Counted from the stretch's first letter, positions 44,642 to 54,670 are shown. The stretch is DNA of 64,000 nucleotides from Acetatifactor muris (GCF_024623325.1 NZ_JANJZD010000001.1:186001-250000), one strand, 5' to 3'. Notes: a model not told the origin generated them from the letters alone. Made by a program: numbers and translations.

Positions 44642-46264
44642 TTAGTCGGGCAATTCTACCTTGCCGACAAAAGAGTAATAGATTTCGATTTCCTGTCTGC
44701 GGAGCTTCCCCCGGCGTTTCCCGTCAAGGGCTTCCGATTCGTGGATTACGATTTTCTCCACAAACTCCCGTAACAGGGTAGGGGTGAGTTCCTCAAAGCT
44801 GGTGTACTTGCGTACCACTTTCATAAACTTTTCAGCGTTTGCCGTGGCTTCCAGCGTTTTAGAAAGTTCGCTCTGCAAGGCGGCGGCTTTCTCTTTCAGT
44901 TCCTTTTGCTCGGCTTCGTAGTCTGCCGACAATTCCGTGAAACGCTCGTCCGATATGCGCCCGGTCACGCTGTCCTCATACAGCCGCTTGAAGATGGCGG
45001 AGAGTTCCGCAATCCGTTTTTCTGCCGCTTCCAGCTCTTTCTTCTTGGCGGCGTTCCGGCGTTTGCTCCCGTCCTCGGTCTGCTCGGTCAACAGCTTCAT
45101 AAACCGGGCTTCATGCTTGGCGGCGTAGCTGGTGACTTTCCGTAGGTTCTCGGTCACTCCGGCGGTTAAAAGGTCGGTGCGGATAAAATGCGCCGTACAG
45201 TCTGCCGTGCGCTTCTTGTAGCTGCCGCAGATATAGCAGTCCTGCCGCCGCTTGTCCGTCTGATAGCGTTGCTGGTACATGACGCTGCCGCAATCCGCAC
45301 AAAACAGTATGCCGGAGAACAAGCCCACTTCATCATAGCGGTTGGGGCGTTTGCGCTGCTTGCGTAGCTCCTGCACACGCTCCCATGTGTCACGGTCTAT
45401 GATGATTTCGTGGTGGTTCTCGAAAACCGCCTGTTTGTCCTCGCTGTTGTAGATAATCTTGCTGCACTTGTAGGATTGTGTGGTGGTCTTGAAGTTCACA
45501 AGGCAGCCCGTGTATTCCCGGTTTTCAAGGATATGTACCACGGTATTCGCCGCCCATTTGCACTCATAGCCGGGGTGGTAGCGGCGTGTGCTTCCCGTCC
45601 GGCGGTATTCCAGCGTTCCCGGCGTGGGGATTTCCTGCTCCGTGAGCATACGGGCTATCTTGGTAGGACCGTTCCCGGCAAGGCATAGGCTGTAAATCTG
45701 CCTTACCACGGGGGCGGCTTCTTCGTCAATGATGAAATTTTCGTCCTCGTCCATGAGGTAGCCGTACACGGGCTTGCTTGTGACGGGCTTCCCACTCATG
45801 CCTTTTGAGCGTTTTACCGCCCGGATTTTCTTGCTCGTATCCCTCACCAGCCATTCGTTAAAAATGTTACGCAAGGGCGCAAAATCGTTGTCGCCCTGTG
45901 CGCTGTCTACGCCGTCATTGATGGCAATGAAGCGGACGCCGTTCTGTGGGAAAATCATTTCGGTGTACATTCCCACTTGAAGATAGTTTCGCCCTAACCT
46001 TGACATATCCTTTACGATAACCGTTCCCACAAGCCCCGCTTCAATGTCGGCAAGCATGGACTGGAAGCCGGGTCTTTGAAAATTTGCCCCGGAGAATCCG
46101 TCGTCCGTGTACCATTTGAGGTTGGAAAAGCCGTTCTGTTTTGCGTAGGCTTCAAGGATTCGCTTCTGGTTGCTTATGGAGTTGGATTCGCCTTGAAGCG
46201 TGTCCTCGTGCGACAATCTCGGATATAGGGCGGTAATCAGTTTTTGGGTGGTCTGTCTTGTCAT
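44642..46264 (-). CDS. Large serine recombinase of unit F
   Basis: A 540-residue recombinase. ALYPRLSHEDT holds the catalytic serine (Ser18), and [13 protein letters not shown] is the second signature. A zinc ribbon (CADCGSVMYQQ...CYICGSYKKRTADC) and coiled coil follow. The ATG after GGAGGAAACC is chosen over one 12 bp upstream. TnpW precedes it. The 3' end should lie near the left end of unit F. Confidence 0.92.
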   Translation of the reverse strand: MTRQTTQKLITALYPRLSHEDTLQGESNSISNQKRILEAYAKQNGFSNLKWYTDDGFSGANFQRPGFQSMLADIEAGLVGTVIVKDMSRLGRNYLQVGMYTEMIFPQNGVRFIAINDGVDSAQGDNDFAPLRNIFNEWLVRDTSKKIRAVKRSKGMSGKPVTSKPVYGYLMDEDENFIIDEEAAPVVRQIYSLCLAGNGPTKIARMLTEQEIPTPGTLEYRRTGSTRRYHPGYECKWAANTVVHILENREYTGCLVNFKTTTQSYKCSKIIYNSEDKQAVFENHHEIIIDRDTWERVQELRKQRKRPNRYDEVGLFSGILFCADCGSVMYQQRYQTDKRRQDCYICGSYKKRTADCTAHFIRTDLLTAGVTENLRKVTSYAAKHEARFMKLLTEQTEDGSKRRNAAKKKELEAAEKRIAELSAIFKRLYEDSVTGRISDERFTELSADYEAEQKELKEKAAALQSELSKTLEATANAEKFMKVVRKYTSFEELTPTLLREFVEKIVIHESEALDGKRRGKLRRQEIEIYYSFVGKVELPD

Positions 46265-46397
46265 GGTTTCCTCCATTTCCGACAGCCAGCCCCACTATTC
46301 CGTAGGTTTATTATACCATAGGGCGGGGCTTGCTGTACAGTCCTTTTTGCTACTTTATGTCGAAAAATATCACATTATTTTATTAAGGCTTATCGCA

Positions 46398-46604
46398 TTA
46401 CATAGCGTGTGCGGCTGTTCCCCCGGCTGCGCTTTCCGCTTCCAGCACTTTCATCATCTTGTCGGCGGCGGTGGCGGTAGTGCCTTGTTTGAAATAGCCG
46501 GAAACCACAAGGACGGTGTTCCCCCGGCGTACTTCTGTCACGCAATCCGGGCGGCGGGCGGTGGTGGCAGTGGTGGCGGTGCTTCTCTTGGGCGTGTCGG
46601 TCAT
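46398..46604 (-). CDS. TnpW-like protein
   Basis: A 68-residue protein with a Thr-rich start, then RRGNTVLVVSGYFKQGTTAT and a KMMKVL helix, fitting TnpW. AAAGGAG precedes the ATG and it overlaps the DnaC-like stop by four bases. Lies upstream of the recombinase. Confidence 0.7.
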   Translation of the reverse strand: MTDTPKRSTATTATTARRPDCVTEVRRGNTVLVVSGYFKQGTTATAADKMMKVLEAESAAGGTAAHAM

Positions 46605-47455
46605 AGGCAAATCTCCTTTCCGTTCAGCAGCTTTTTAAGGTGTTCCATTTTCTCCCGTGCTTTGGCTTTTCTGAAATTCTCCCCGGTAATGCGGACGGGG
46701 GTACACATTTCCGTAAGGCGGTCATATATCCGGGCGTGGGCGGTGTCCTCCGGGTTCTGCAATTCTTCCAGTGTCAAATTTGTTGTGACAATCAGCGGCT
46801 TGCCGCTGCGGTATCGGCTGTCAACCACGTTGTAAACCTGTTCAAGCCCGTATTCCGTGCCACGCTCCATGCCAAAATCGTCAAGGATAAGCAGAGGGAA
46901 GCTGCAAAGGCGGGCTATGTATTCGTTCCTGTCCTTGTAGCTGGCGGCAAGGTCATTGAGGATAAGGGCAAAGTTTGTCATGCACACGGAAACCTCTTTC
47001 TCCATGAGGGCGTTGGCGATACACCCGGCGAAATAGCTTTTGCCTGTGCCTACCATGCCCCATAACAGATAGCCGATATTCCCGGCTTTCATTTCCTCCC
47101 AACACTCTACATAAGCATGGGCTTTGTGCATTTGGGGGCATTTTCCGTTGTCGTTTTCAAACGTCCATTCCCGCATAGCCGGGTCGGTGAAGCCTGTCCG
47201 TTTCAGCCGTTCCACTTCCTCCCGGTGCTTGTATTCCCTATGGCTGGCTTCCAGCATTTCCCGGCGTTTCCGCTGGCAGTCACATTCTTTCGGGTGGCGG
47301 TCACGCCCGAAAAAGGTTTTGCCCTCCGGGAAGTAGGCTTCTTTGGGCTGGCGGCAGCTCCCGCAATATAAAAGCCCGTCCTCTCCGGTGTAGTCCTCCG
47401 GCTCTGCTTCCTGTGCCGTGGCAAGCCGGAAAATGGCGTTATCATAATCACTCAT
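46601..47455 (-). CDS. DnaC/IstB-like ATPase
   Basis: A 284-residue AAA ATPase of helicase-loader type. An N-terminal zinc-binding region (CGSCRQPKEAYF...CDCQRKRRE) precedes Walker A GMVGTGKSYFAG and Walker B LLILDDFGME. With the RepA-like initiator upstream it forms a replication module for unit F. AAGGAGG before the chosen ATG. Confidence 0.9.
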   Translation of the reverse strand: MSDYDNAIFRLATAQEAEPEDYTGEDGLLYCGSCRQPKEAYFPEGKTFFGRDRHPKECDCQRKRREMLEASHREYKHREEVERLKRTGFTDPAMREWTFENDNGKCPQMHKAHAYVECWEEMKAGNIGYLLWGMVGTGKSYFAGCIANALMEKEVSVCMTNFALILNDLAASYKDRNEYIARLCSFPLLILDDFGMERGTEYGLEQVYNVVDSRYRSGKPLIVTTNLTLEELQNPEDTAHARIYDRLTEMCTPVRITGENFRKAKAREKMEHLKKLLNGKEICL

Positions 47456-47517
47456 AAAATCTTCCTCCTTGTTCATGGTTTTTTACGCCCTGTTTACGGG
47501 GCGTCCTATCTCTGTTG

Positions 47518-48282
47518 TCAAAGGCTCTCGCCCTCTTTGTAGGAATAATCGGGGATTCCTTTCTTCCCCGTGCCTTTCCTGTCACGCCCCGCCCATATAC
47601 GGATAGCGGCGGCATAGTTGATGTAGCTTTTCCCGTTGGCGGCTATATGCTGGCTTAATTCCTCAATGAACCGTTCCAGCCTGTCCGGGTATTCCTCTTT
47701 CAGCTCCGCATATTCGCTTTCAGAGAGGAAAATATTTTTATATCTTCCAAAGGGTGCGGGCGGCTTCTCACTCGCTCCTTTTAGTTGGTTCTCTTTTAGT
47801 TGGTTTATAGTAAGTTGGTTAGGGGTCGGTTTTCCGTCCAACGCAAAGGTCGGTTTTCCGTCCTTATGAGGGTCGCTTTTCCGGCTATCAGAGGGTCGGT
47901 TTTCCGACTGTATGGCGGTCATATGGTCGGAAAACTGTACCACTGGCACTTGCGGCACTTTCACATAAAGGCGGTTCGGTGCGGAGAAGCCCCGGCGTTC
48001 CCTCACCAGAAGCCCGGCAGCGTCCAGCTCGTTCAGTGCGGCTTTTATGGCGGTGCTGCCTTTATCCAGCATTTCCGCTATCTCCGCAACAGGGTAGACA
48101 ATGTATGTCCTGCCCTCGCTGTCCTGCCAGCCGTTCTTCTGTGAGAGTTCGGAACGGTCAAGGAGCAGCGAATAAAGCAGCTTTGCGGTCTGTGACAAGT
48201 CCATTTTCAGCAGAAAACGGGGGTATCGGAAAAACGGCGGCATGATGGTGTCGGCTGTGATGTATTCGGTTATGGTTCTCAC
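47518..48282 (-). CDS. RepA_N-type replication initiator
   Basis: A 254-residue initiator. The N-terminal winged helix has SQTAKLLYSLLLDRSELSQK and YPVAEIAEMLDKGSTAIKAA. A linker of repeated 'GKPT/ENRP' words follows, then a C-terminal FGRYKNIFLSESEYAELKEE domain. It would bind an origin in the element. The first GTG overlaps its own AGGAGG, so the exact start is unclear. Confidence 0.85.
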   Translation of the reverse strand: MRTITEYITADTIMPPFFRYPRFLLKMDLSQTAKLLYSLLLDRSELSQKNGWQDSEGRTYIVYPVAEIAEMLDKGSTAIKAALNELDAAGLLVRERRGFSAPNRLYVKVPQVPVVQFSDHMTAIQSENRPSDSRKSDPHKDGKPTFALDGKPTPNQLTINQLKENQLKGASEKPPAPFGRYKNIFLSESEYAELKEEYPDRLERFIEELSQHIAANGKSYINYAAAIRIWAGRDRKGTGKKGIPDYSYKEGESL

Positions 48283-48299
48283 CTCCTGTCTGTGGCTTC

Positions 48300-48415
48300 T
48301 GTTACGCAGTTAAAACGGCATTTTCGGGGATAAAGGATAAATGTATCGCATACCCTTTGAGGGCGGTCAAAAAAGCCTTGATTTACGGGGGTCTGGAATA
48401 TCCTAAAGCGTGACA
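48300..48415. repeat. ~113 bp palindromic non-coding element, copy c
   Basis: Starts GTTACGCAGTTAAAACGGCA, has GGATAAATGTATCGCA where copies a and b have GGTATAAAGTATCGCC, then GCCTTGATTTACGGGG, and ends near CTAAAGCGTGAC. Between RepA and the Cys-rich VLP gene. Confidence 0.55.
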
Positions 48416-48769
48416 TTTATTCCTCTGTTTCCGCTTGCGCTGTGTGGCATGGATTCTTTTCATGCGTCCGGCGCAATCCGGGCAGTATTTCCCCCGGTTT
48501 GACTTGGGGAGAAAATACCCGCCGCACTCGGTACAGCGTTTCCTGTCTGCCCGGTGGAGTAGGGCGGCTTCCAGTTTCCCGTCCAGCGGCAGAACGGCGG
48601 TAATGAACCAGCGGCATATAAGCGAATAGCTGATGCTCTGGACGCATACGCAAGGCTCGCCGTTATCCAGCAAGATACAGTTGCCGTTATCGTAGTTGCA
48701 GCACTCATGCACAAGACGGCGGGCGGCTCTGTACTGCTGGTAGTCCATGTAGGGGCGTTTACCGTTCAT
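48383..48769 (-). CDS. Cysteine-rich VLP domain protein of unit F
   Basis: A 128-residue family member: CCNYDNGNC, CVCVQSISYSLICRWF, CTECGGYFLPKSNRGKYCPD. The start MNGKRPYMDYQQYR follows GGGGCGGG and overlaps the relaxase end by 11 bp. Confidence 0.82.
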   Translation of the reverse strand: MNGKRPYMDYQQYRAARRLVHECCNYDNGNCILLDNGEPCVCVQSISYSLICRWFITAVLPLDGKLEAALLHRADRKRCTECGGYFLPKSNRGKYCPDCAGRMKRIHATQRKRKQRNKCHALGYSRPP

Positions 48770-50399
48770 TTTCCCGCCCCTTTCCCCGTTCCGGCTCCCG
48801 GCGCAATATCTTGTCAAGGTTGCCCTTTACGGTCTGCAATTCCCGGACGCTTGCTTTCTTCTCCCGGTACTCGTTGTAAAGGGCGTTTTTCTTTTTGGTA
48901 AGCTGCTCAATCTCCGCTTGTAAGGTCTTGGAAGCTGGCAGTTTGGCGATTCCCTGTGCCTTGAAATACCGGGCGGCAGATTCGGAAATGATAAACTCGC
49001 TTTCGTGTTGCTCCCGGTAGGCTCTCCGGGCTTTCTCGGTTTTCTGCGCCCGCAGTCCGTCACGGGCTGGCTTGGTCTTGATGTACGCCAATAGCTGTTT
49101 CTGCAAGTCCTTTTTCTCCCGCAAGGTGCTTTCCACGGCTTTCAGTTTCCCGGTGGTTTCATGCAATCCGGCACTGGCGGCGGCAAGGGCGGCTTCCAGT
49201 TCTTCCGGGGAAGTAAAGCCAGATTCCTCGTAAATGCTCACGGTAGCCGCCATTTGCTTTAGATTGTGAACAGCCGCCCAGCGGTCATATCCTATGCCCT
49301 TGCCCTCGGCTCGTTTCGCTTCCCGGTCTACCATGCGTTGTACTCCGTCATTTTTCGGTGCGTTTATAGCGGCTTTGTTGCGCTGTAAACGGTCTTTTAT
49401 GCTCCGGGGGTATTCCTGTTTGGGTAGGTGCGTTTCGGCGGCTCTGGCGGCGTTCTGTGCATTTATGGTGAGTGCTTCCAGTACGGCGGCACGGTCAAAA
49501 TCATCACCCAGTTTCCGGGCGGTGATGGGCTTCGTCCTGTCCGGCGTGAGATACGATAACCTCCCCCGGCTCTCCTTGACGGTCACGCCCTGTTGTAGCA
49601 GCTTCCCGGAAAAATCCTCAAAGGAAACGGCAGAGGACAGGGCGGCTCGGATTGTGCGCCGTAGCTTCTCCTTGTCGGTTTCAAACTTGGTCTGTCTGGG
49701 CGGCTCTCCCGTGGCGGCTTGGGAAGCGTTCTCCTTATCCAGTGCGGCTTGTCCTTTCCGTTTCGCCCAATACTCCCGCTCGGTAATGCGGTTCTTGCTC
49801 CCGTTCAGCAAGTCAATCTGATAGAGGTTTTCCCGGTGGCACATCTCCATGACTTCCGCTTTGAAATATTCCATAGCTGCGTCCGTACAGCGGTGCTTGC
49901 AGCCCTCCCTTGTGTCGGCTGGTCTTTCCATGTACGGCAGCAATGGCACTTCCGCAATCCGTAGGGAATTGATTACGATATGCACATGGATATTTCCGCT
50001 GTGGTTATGCCCGTCCGGGTGGGTGCATACAAGGGCTTGGTGTCCGGGGAATTGCTCTTTACAAAACTGCTCGCCCAACTGCTGCGCCCGGTCTATGGTC
50101 AAGCCGTTGTCTGGTGCGTCACGGGGGTCAAAGCTGATGATATAGTGGTGGCTCTTTACGTCCTCCCGTTTTTGGTTCTTGCCGTATTTCAGATTGGAGC
50201 GCATACAGGCGATTGCAAAATCTTCATCACCGCAATTCAGAGAGGAAATGAGATAGCCTGTCCTCGGAACAATCTGCCCGTTTTCATCAAGAGTGGGCTT
50301 CATGGTAAACTCGTCATGCTCAAAAGTTAGGTACTGCTCGGCAGCTCCGTAATCGGCATTTTTAGAGCTGATATGTTTGAATGTTGCCAACGGCTTCAC
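48759..50399 (-). CDS. Relaxase of unit F (MobP-like)
   Basis: A 546-residue mobilization nuclease. ATFKHISSKNADYGAAEQYL at the N-terminus, HHYIISFDPRDA, and the metal triad HPDGHNHSGNIHVHIVI near residues 126-142. The C-terminal half is helical with a long coiled coil. It overlaps MobC by 38 bp. Its oriT should be in the non-coding stretch upstream of MobC. Confidence 0.9.
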   Translation of the reverse strand: MKPLATFKHISSKNADYGAAEQYLTFEHDEFTMKPTLDENGQIVPRTGYLISSLNCGDEDFAIACMRSNLKYGKNQKREDVKSHHYIISFDPRDAPDNGLTIDRAQQLGEQFCKEQFPGHQALVCTHPDGHNHSGNIHVHIVINSLRIAEVPLLPYMERPADTREGCKHRCTDAAMEYFKAEVMEMCHRENLYQIDLLNGSKNRITEREYWAKRKGQAALDKENASQAATGEPPRQTKFETDKEKLRRTIRAALSSAVSFEDFSGKLLQQGVTVKESRGRLSYLTPDRTKPITARKLGDDFDRAAVLEALTINAQNAARAAETHLPKQEYPRSIKDRLQRNKAAINAPKNDGVQRMVDREAKRAEGKGIGYDRWAAVHNLKQMAATVSIYEESGFTSPEELEAALAAASAGLHETTGKLKAVESTLREKKDLQKQLLAYIKTKPARDGLRAQKTEKARRAYREQHESEFIISESAARYFKAQGIAKLPASKTLQAEIEQLTKKKNALYNEYREKKASVRELQTVKGNLDKILRREPERGKGRENER

Positions 50400-50757
50400 C
50401 TACTTTCTGCAAGACTTCAAACTTCAAGGCGGCAAGCTCCGCTGTGGCGGCTCGTACCTCTTGGGAGAGGGCGTTATAGGGTGCGCCGTACTCGTTCAGA
50501 CAGCGGGCAATCTGGTTCAAGTTGCCGCCGATTTTCCCGTATTCGGCTGTGAGTTTCCCAACGGCAGAAAGCAGTTCATCATTGACCGGGGAAACGGTGA
50601 TAACCGGGCGTATGCTTGACTTAATAAGGGCTTGCCGGATAAACTCGGCTTGGCTCATTTTGCAGAGGGTGACACGCTCGGAAAACTCGGCGTATTCTTC
50701 CTCGGTCAAGCGTGTCTTGATTACCCGGTGGCGGTGGGGCGTGTTGTATCTTTTCAT
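50362..50757 (-). CDS. mobC: MobC relaxosome protein of unit F
   Basis: A 131-residue MobC protein with basic N-terminus (RHRVIKTRLTEEEYAEFSER) and the motif GKIGGNLNQIARCLNEYG. ATG chosen at 50757. Forms the relaxosome with the overlapping relaxase. Confidence 0.88.
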   Translation of the reverse strand: MKRYNTPHRHRVIKTRLTEEEYAEFSERVTLCKMSQAEFIRQALIKSSIRPVITVSPVNDELLSAVGKLTAEYGKIGGNLNQIARCLNEYGAPYNALSQEVRAATAELAALKFEVLQKVGEAVGNIQTYQL

Positions 50758-51363
50758 GGCTTTCAGCTCCTTTCTTTTTATGGTTTGCCCTCTCACCAAT
50801 AGGAGAAAAACAGGGGGCAAAGCGGAAGTGTTTTTTGAAAAATCCGAAAATATTTTTTCGGGGATTTTTCAAGCGGCGCAAGCCGCAAAAAGGCGGGCTT
50901 GGGGTGGCAACCCCAACAAGATTCCCATAGGACAAAATGAGCGATTAGCGAAATTTGGTACTGTGGTAGAATCTTGCTCTTAAAAAGTGGCGGCTTCCTC
51001 TGTGTGGGCTTCCCTCAATACCTTTAGTGCCGCAAGCGGGGATTTTGCCAAAACAGCGGCGGTATTTCTCCCTCTGATACCTACAAACCAGCAAAAAGCA
51101 AAATGGACGTTGATTTGTGGAAATTTCCCCTCATTCCTTACAACACCACGCAAGCCGGAATAGGCGGGAATTTGTGAAAATTTCTTCTCGCCCGCCCTCC
51201 ACGGACAGCCTGCATATTTGCCAAACGGGAGAGGGAATTTCTTTCTATCCCCCTTTGCATGGCATAATACTGACGATTTTTGAAAATGCCAAAAATGGGC
51301 GCAAAAAAACAGGAAACCTTTTCTTGATTTCCCGTTTTGGTGTGCCGTTCTATGTAACGGCGG
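50758..51363. other. Non-coding region with candidate oriT of unit F
   Basis: About 600 bp without a supported gene. TTGGGGT/ACCCCAA (50899-50916) is a perfect stem beside CATAGGACAAAATGAGCG, typical of a relaxase nick region. GAAAAATCC/GGATTTTTC arms flank it at 50838-50872. Confidence 0.5.
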
Positions 51364-51588
51364 TTATTTAGTTTTGGTATATGGCTGTTCATCAAAGCGG
51401 AACTTGAACAGGGCAGCGACAAGCTGCTGTTTTATGCTGTCCTCGGTATCCCTGTCGATATGCCCGTTTTCAATGGCGGCAATTCGGATACGTTTGCTGT
51501 AATGCCGTAAAACCTCGTCCACGGCTTCCGGCTCTCCGCTGGTCGCCCGGACAATCGTTTCATAGGGCAAAAGATTCGGATTCCCCAT
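51364..51588 (-). CDS. HTH_16-type regulator of unit F
   Basis: A 74-residue protein, PYETIVRATSGEPEAVDEVL then QQLVAALFKFRF, equivalent to 11243-11503. It overlaps the sigma-like gene by 29 bp. Likely regulates excision or transfer. Confidence 0.75.
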   Translation of the reverse strand: MGNPNLLPYETIVRATSGEPEAVDEVLRHYSKRIRIAAIENGHIDRDTEDSIKQQLVAALFKFRFDEQPYTKTK

Positions 51589-52063
51589 GCGAAAGTACCT
51601 CCATTTTCCTTTGCAGGAGTCTTAACGTCCTGCGGATTTGATACCCGGTCGTACTCCGGCAGCGTCCGTACATTTCCCCGATTTCCTGTTGTGTATAATC
51701 TCCGAAAAAGTAAAGGAAAATGATTTCCCGATTTCTCTCCGGCAGAGATAACAGGGCGGCGGCAAGCTCCCCATTGGTGAGGATAACTGTCTGACCGCAT
51801 ATCGTTATGGGGTATTCTTCATAAGGTGCTTCAAAATATTCGTCCGTTGTTCCTAAAGGGTAAAATTTTTCTTCTGTGAGGTATTCAAGGGATATTTCTT
51901 TTTGTCGCCGTCTGCTCCTGTCACGCCATGCGTTGAGTGCTGCAAAGCGTATGACGGTCTTGCAAAAGCCGTTGAACGTATACATGATGTGTTCTTTGTA
52001 TGCTTCGGTGCAAACTGAAAGCCCTTGTTTTTTATTTGTTGTATTTATCCGCTCTTTATTCAA
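51560..52063 (-). CDS. Sigma-70-like regulator of unit F
   Basis: A 167-residue sigma-like protein. Region 2-like FCKTVIRFAALNAWRDRSRR; region 4 LPERNREIIFLYFFGDYTQQ then EIGEMYGRCRSTTGYQ. A TTG seven bases after AAGGAG is the likely start. It lies 51 bp after tet on the same strand, so tet transcription could raise its level and link drug exposure to element activity. Confidence 0.8.
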   Translation of the reverse strand: MNKERINTTNKKQGLSVCTEAYKEHIMYTFNGFCKTVIRFAALNAWRDRSRRRQKEISLEYLTEEKFYPLGTTDEYFEAPYEEYPITICGQTVILTNGELAAALLSLPERNREIIFLYFFGDYTQQEIGEMYGRCRSTTGYQIRRTLRLLQRKMEVLSHGESESFAL

Positions 52064-52114
52064 AATAGGTTCTCCTTTTTTATCAGATTTTTTCTCCATA
52101 TAATGCACAAAAAG

Positions 52115-54034
52115 TTACATTGTCTTTTGAAACATATACCGAATCTTATCTAACCGACTGTTAGGGCGGCGTGGCTGCGATACAAGCTCACCAGAAGTTT
52201 CTTTATACCCTTTTAATTCTGTAAGACAAACACTTCTTCCGTTTGTATAAAAATTCAAATCATTTTTATACTCATTGATACAGCGAGCGGGGATTTCTCC
52301 CTTAAAAATAACTTCATCATTTTCAAGTACAACTGATTCAATCACTGCACAATACTTTGGCGCATCATTGTAAGCCCGTGAAAGATATTCCTGTGGGGCA
52401 AAAAGGGTAAAGGAAAGGTATGGCTCCAAAACCTGTGTTCCTGCCTTTTTCAATGCCTGTTCCAATACAACAGGCGCAAGAAAGCGAAAATCTGCGGGGG
52501 TACTGACCGGGCTGTAATAAACTCCATAGTCAAAACAAATGCTGCAATCTGTCACTTCCCAACCATATAAGCCTTGCTCCATTCCATAACGCACACCCTC
52601 CATAACGGCATTTTGAAAACTTTGGCTCAAATAGCCAAGAGATACCTTGCTTTTATACTGGGTTCCACTTCCGACAGGGAGTGGAGTTACAGTTAAACCA
52701 ATAGACGCCCAAAATGGATTCGGCGGCACTTCAATATGAATCGTGTAAGCTGCCTTTTTTAACGGTCTTTCCAAATAAATAACCGTAGGCTCTTTCATAG
52801 CCACTCTTACATGATACTTTTCTTCCAGCAATGAACAAATAACCTCTAATTGCACCTTTCCCAAAAAAGACAGAATAATCTCACGGGTGGCGGTATCAAT
52901 TTCAAAGTGCAAAAGCGGGTCTGTATCGGCAATTTCTATGAGAGCATTCAACAAGGCTTCTCTTTGTTCTGGCTCTTGTGGCTCAACGGTTGTCCGAAGT
53001 AAAGGTGTAGGATTGTCAATCCATGCTTTGCGAGGTAAAAGCTCTTCATTTCCCAAAATGTCATATATTTTTAATGTATCATCGGATAAGATAACAATTT
53101 CCCCCTGACAGGCATGGTCTGCCGAAACAATTTCGCCATTTGTTGGAATGTACATTTCTGTAATCTTTATCTTTTTCTTTTTTGACAGCAAGATTGTATC
53201 TCGTAAATGGAGCGTTCCATGATACAGGCGTAAGTAGGAAAGCCGTTTTTTCCCTTCTGTGTACTCAACCTTAAAAACATACCCACATAATTCAGATTGA
53301 TTATTCTCTGTTCCCGTAACAAAAGTTTCAGTAATTACCTCAATCAATTTTTCCGTTCCTAAATTGTCTTTTGCGCTTCCATGATATACAGGAAACAAAG
53401 AACAACATCTGGTTCTCTGGCACTTTTCAAGCTGTAATTCCCGTATGTCCAATGAATCCTCTGAAATATATCTTTCTAATAGTTCATCATTCCCGGAAAT
53501 AACGGAATCCCATTTATCCAAATCAACAATGTCAGTAATATCTACCTTGGGAGATAAGATAACCTCTTGCATGACGATTATATCACTGGTAAGTTTTTCC
53601 CTGATGTTTTGATAAATACGCTGTAAATCAATCCCGTTTTGGTCTATCTTATTCACATAGATAATTGTCGGAATGTTCATTTTCTGAAGTGCATGGAATA
53701 ATATTCGGGTCTGTGCCTGTACACCGTCTTTTGCTGAAACAACTAAAACAGCTCCGTCAAGGACAGATAAAGAACGATATACTTCGGCTAAAAAATCCAT
53801 ATGACCGGGAGTGTCCACGATATTGATTTTATAACCATTCCAGCAAAAAGAAGTAACTGCCGTCTGAATGGTAATTCCCCGCCGCTGCTCTAAAACCATA
53901 GTGTCTGTTCTTGTGGTTCCTTTATCTACACTTCCTTGTTCTGCAATCGCTCCACTGGTGTACAACAGGCTTTCTGTTAAAGTTGTTTTTCCCGCGTCTA
54001 CATGGGCAAGAATGCCAATATTGATTATTTTCAT
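52115..54034 (-). CDS. tet: Tetracycline resistance ribosomal protection protein (Tet(O/32)-like)
   Basis: A 639-residue EF-G-like GTPase. G1 is [10 protein letters not shown]3 [10 protein letters not shown]4 NKIDQNG, and domain IV contains the [13 protein letters not shown] tip. It removes tetracycline from the ribosome. Length equals Tet(M)/Tet(O)/Tet(32). Wording such as [20 protein letters not shown] suggests a Tet(32)-like centre, with other parts closer to Tet(O)/Tet(W), so it could be a mosaic. Start behind GGGAGGACAATCAC. Controlled by the leader and terminators upstream. Confidence 0.95.
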   Translation of the reverse strand: MKIINIGILAHVDAGKTTLTESLLYTSGAIAEQGSVDKGTTRTDTMVLEQRRGITIQTAVTSFCWNGYKINIVDTPGHMDFLAEVYRSLSVLDGAVLVVSAKDGVQAQTRILFHALQKMNIPTIIYVNKIDQNGIDLQRIYQNIREKLTSDIIVMQEVILSPKVDITDIVDLDKWDSVISGNDELLERYISEDSLDIRELQLEKCQRTRCCSLFPVYHGSAKDNLGTEKLIEVITETFVTGTENNQSELCGYVFKVEYTEGKKRLSYLRLYHGTLHLRDTILLSKKKKIKITEMYIPTNGEIVSADHACQGEIVILSDDTLKIYDILGNEELLPRKAWIDNPTPLLRTTVEPQEPEQREALLNALIEIADTDPLLHFEIDTATREIILSFLGKVQLEVICSLLEEKYHVRVAMKEPTVIYLERPLKKAAYTIHIEVPPNPFWASIGLTVTPLPVGSGTQYKSKVSLGYLSQSFQNAVMEGVRYGMEQGLYGWEVTDCSICFDYGVYYSPVSTPADFRFLAPVVLEQALKKAGTQVLEPYLSFTLFAPQEYLSRAYNDAPKYCAVIESVVLENDEVIFKGEIPARCINEYKNDLNFYTNGRSVCLTELKGYKETSGELVSQPRRPNSRLDKIRYMFQKTM

Positions 54035-54068
54035 GTGATTGTCCTCCCTTTACAAGCCCAAAAGGGCA

Positions 54069-54108
54069 TAAAAATCCCCAGCAGTAAAATACTTTTACCA
54101 CTGGGGAT
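54069..54108 (-). terminator. Attenuator before tet
   Basis: CCCCAGtgGTAAAA/TTTTACtgCTGGGG-type stem (54075-54107), then ATTTTTA on the minus strand, 40 bp before the tet start. Standard position for tet transcription attenuation. Confidence 0.85.
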
Positions 54109-54279
54109 TACAGTTTGCGGACATACACATATACAGCATACACCTACTAGTGATTGCTGTTCTTTTTCAGATATGTCAAAATTGATAAGGCAAAAGTATT
54201 CTTAAATTGGGTACAAAAAACCAAGCCCCCTTATTTAGGGACATTCAAAATTCTTTGAACCCACTATTTGATTGAAGTT

Positions 54280-54303
54280 TTATTTAAGAATACCTTGCCG
54301 CAT
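54280..54303 (-). CDS. tet leader peptide MRQGILK
   Basis: A seven-codon frame behind AAGGAG. Its codons can pair with ATTTAAGAATAC downstream (about 54205-54218), and a second terminator (GTCCC...GGGGGC plus TTTTTT) lies within the loop. This is the known layout of tet(M)-type attenuation. Confidence 0.8.
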   Translation of the reverse strand: MRQGILK

Positions 54304-54332
54304 ATTTTTTACTCCTTTTTTGGAATGAAGCT

Positions 54333-54341
54333 ATTATAGCA
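54333..54341 (-). promoter_or_regulatory. Extended -10 promoter of tet
   Basis: TGCTATAAT on the minus strand with poor -35, 30 bp upstream of the leader ATG. From 54345 to 54661 I see no gene or clear repeat; it must contain the right end of the inserted elements. Confidence 0.7.
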
Positions 54342-54670
54342 CATCAATTTTAGAAAAGAAAGTAGAAAAAGGAAAAATACTTTGTACACCATAAGAAAGA
54401 TGTAATGAGTGAGAGGTTTCGTAGTCATCGACATTGTGGGAATGTGTATAACTGGCTGCCTTATGGAGTTGTGGGTAACTCTGTTTACAGGACGTGGGAA
54501 AGCTGCATTTTAGCTTTTCCATGTGCTGTGAATAGAGTTATCCATGACGGAATAGCCTGTTATGCACATTTCCACAATGCTTGTTTTTTGGTCTTTGGTT
54601 TCTTTGCTTCGGAATAGTGTGGTGCTGGCGGTCTATCTCTTGTTTTCGGTTGCTTGCTTCTTTACTGTAC

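Larger units (their letters stand above)
32981..54670. mobile_element. Composite insertion in Maff2 (two mobilizable units, lnu and tet)
   Basis: The ends are fixed by the split Maff2 gene to within a few bases. Inside are two complete recombinase-relaxase-replication sets. Unit E has recombinase 33074, MobQ relaxase 37272, and lnu/TnpV up to ~44400. Unit F starts near 44600 with recombinase 44642, relaxase 48759 and tet 52115. Either F is nested in E, or the two sit in tandem; the inner junction near 44400-44640 was not resolved. Confidence 0.75.
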
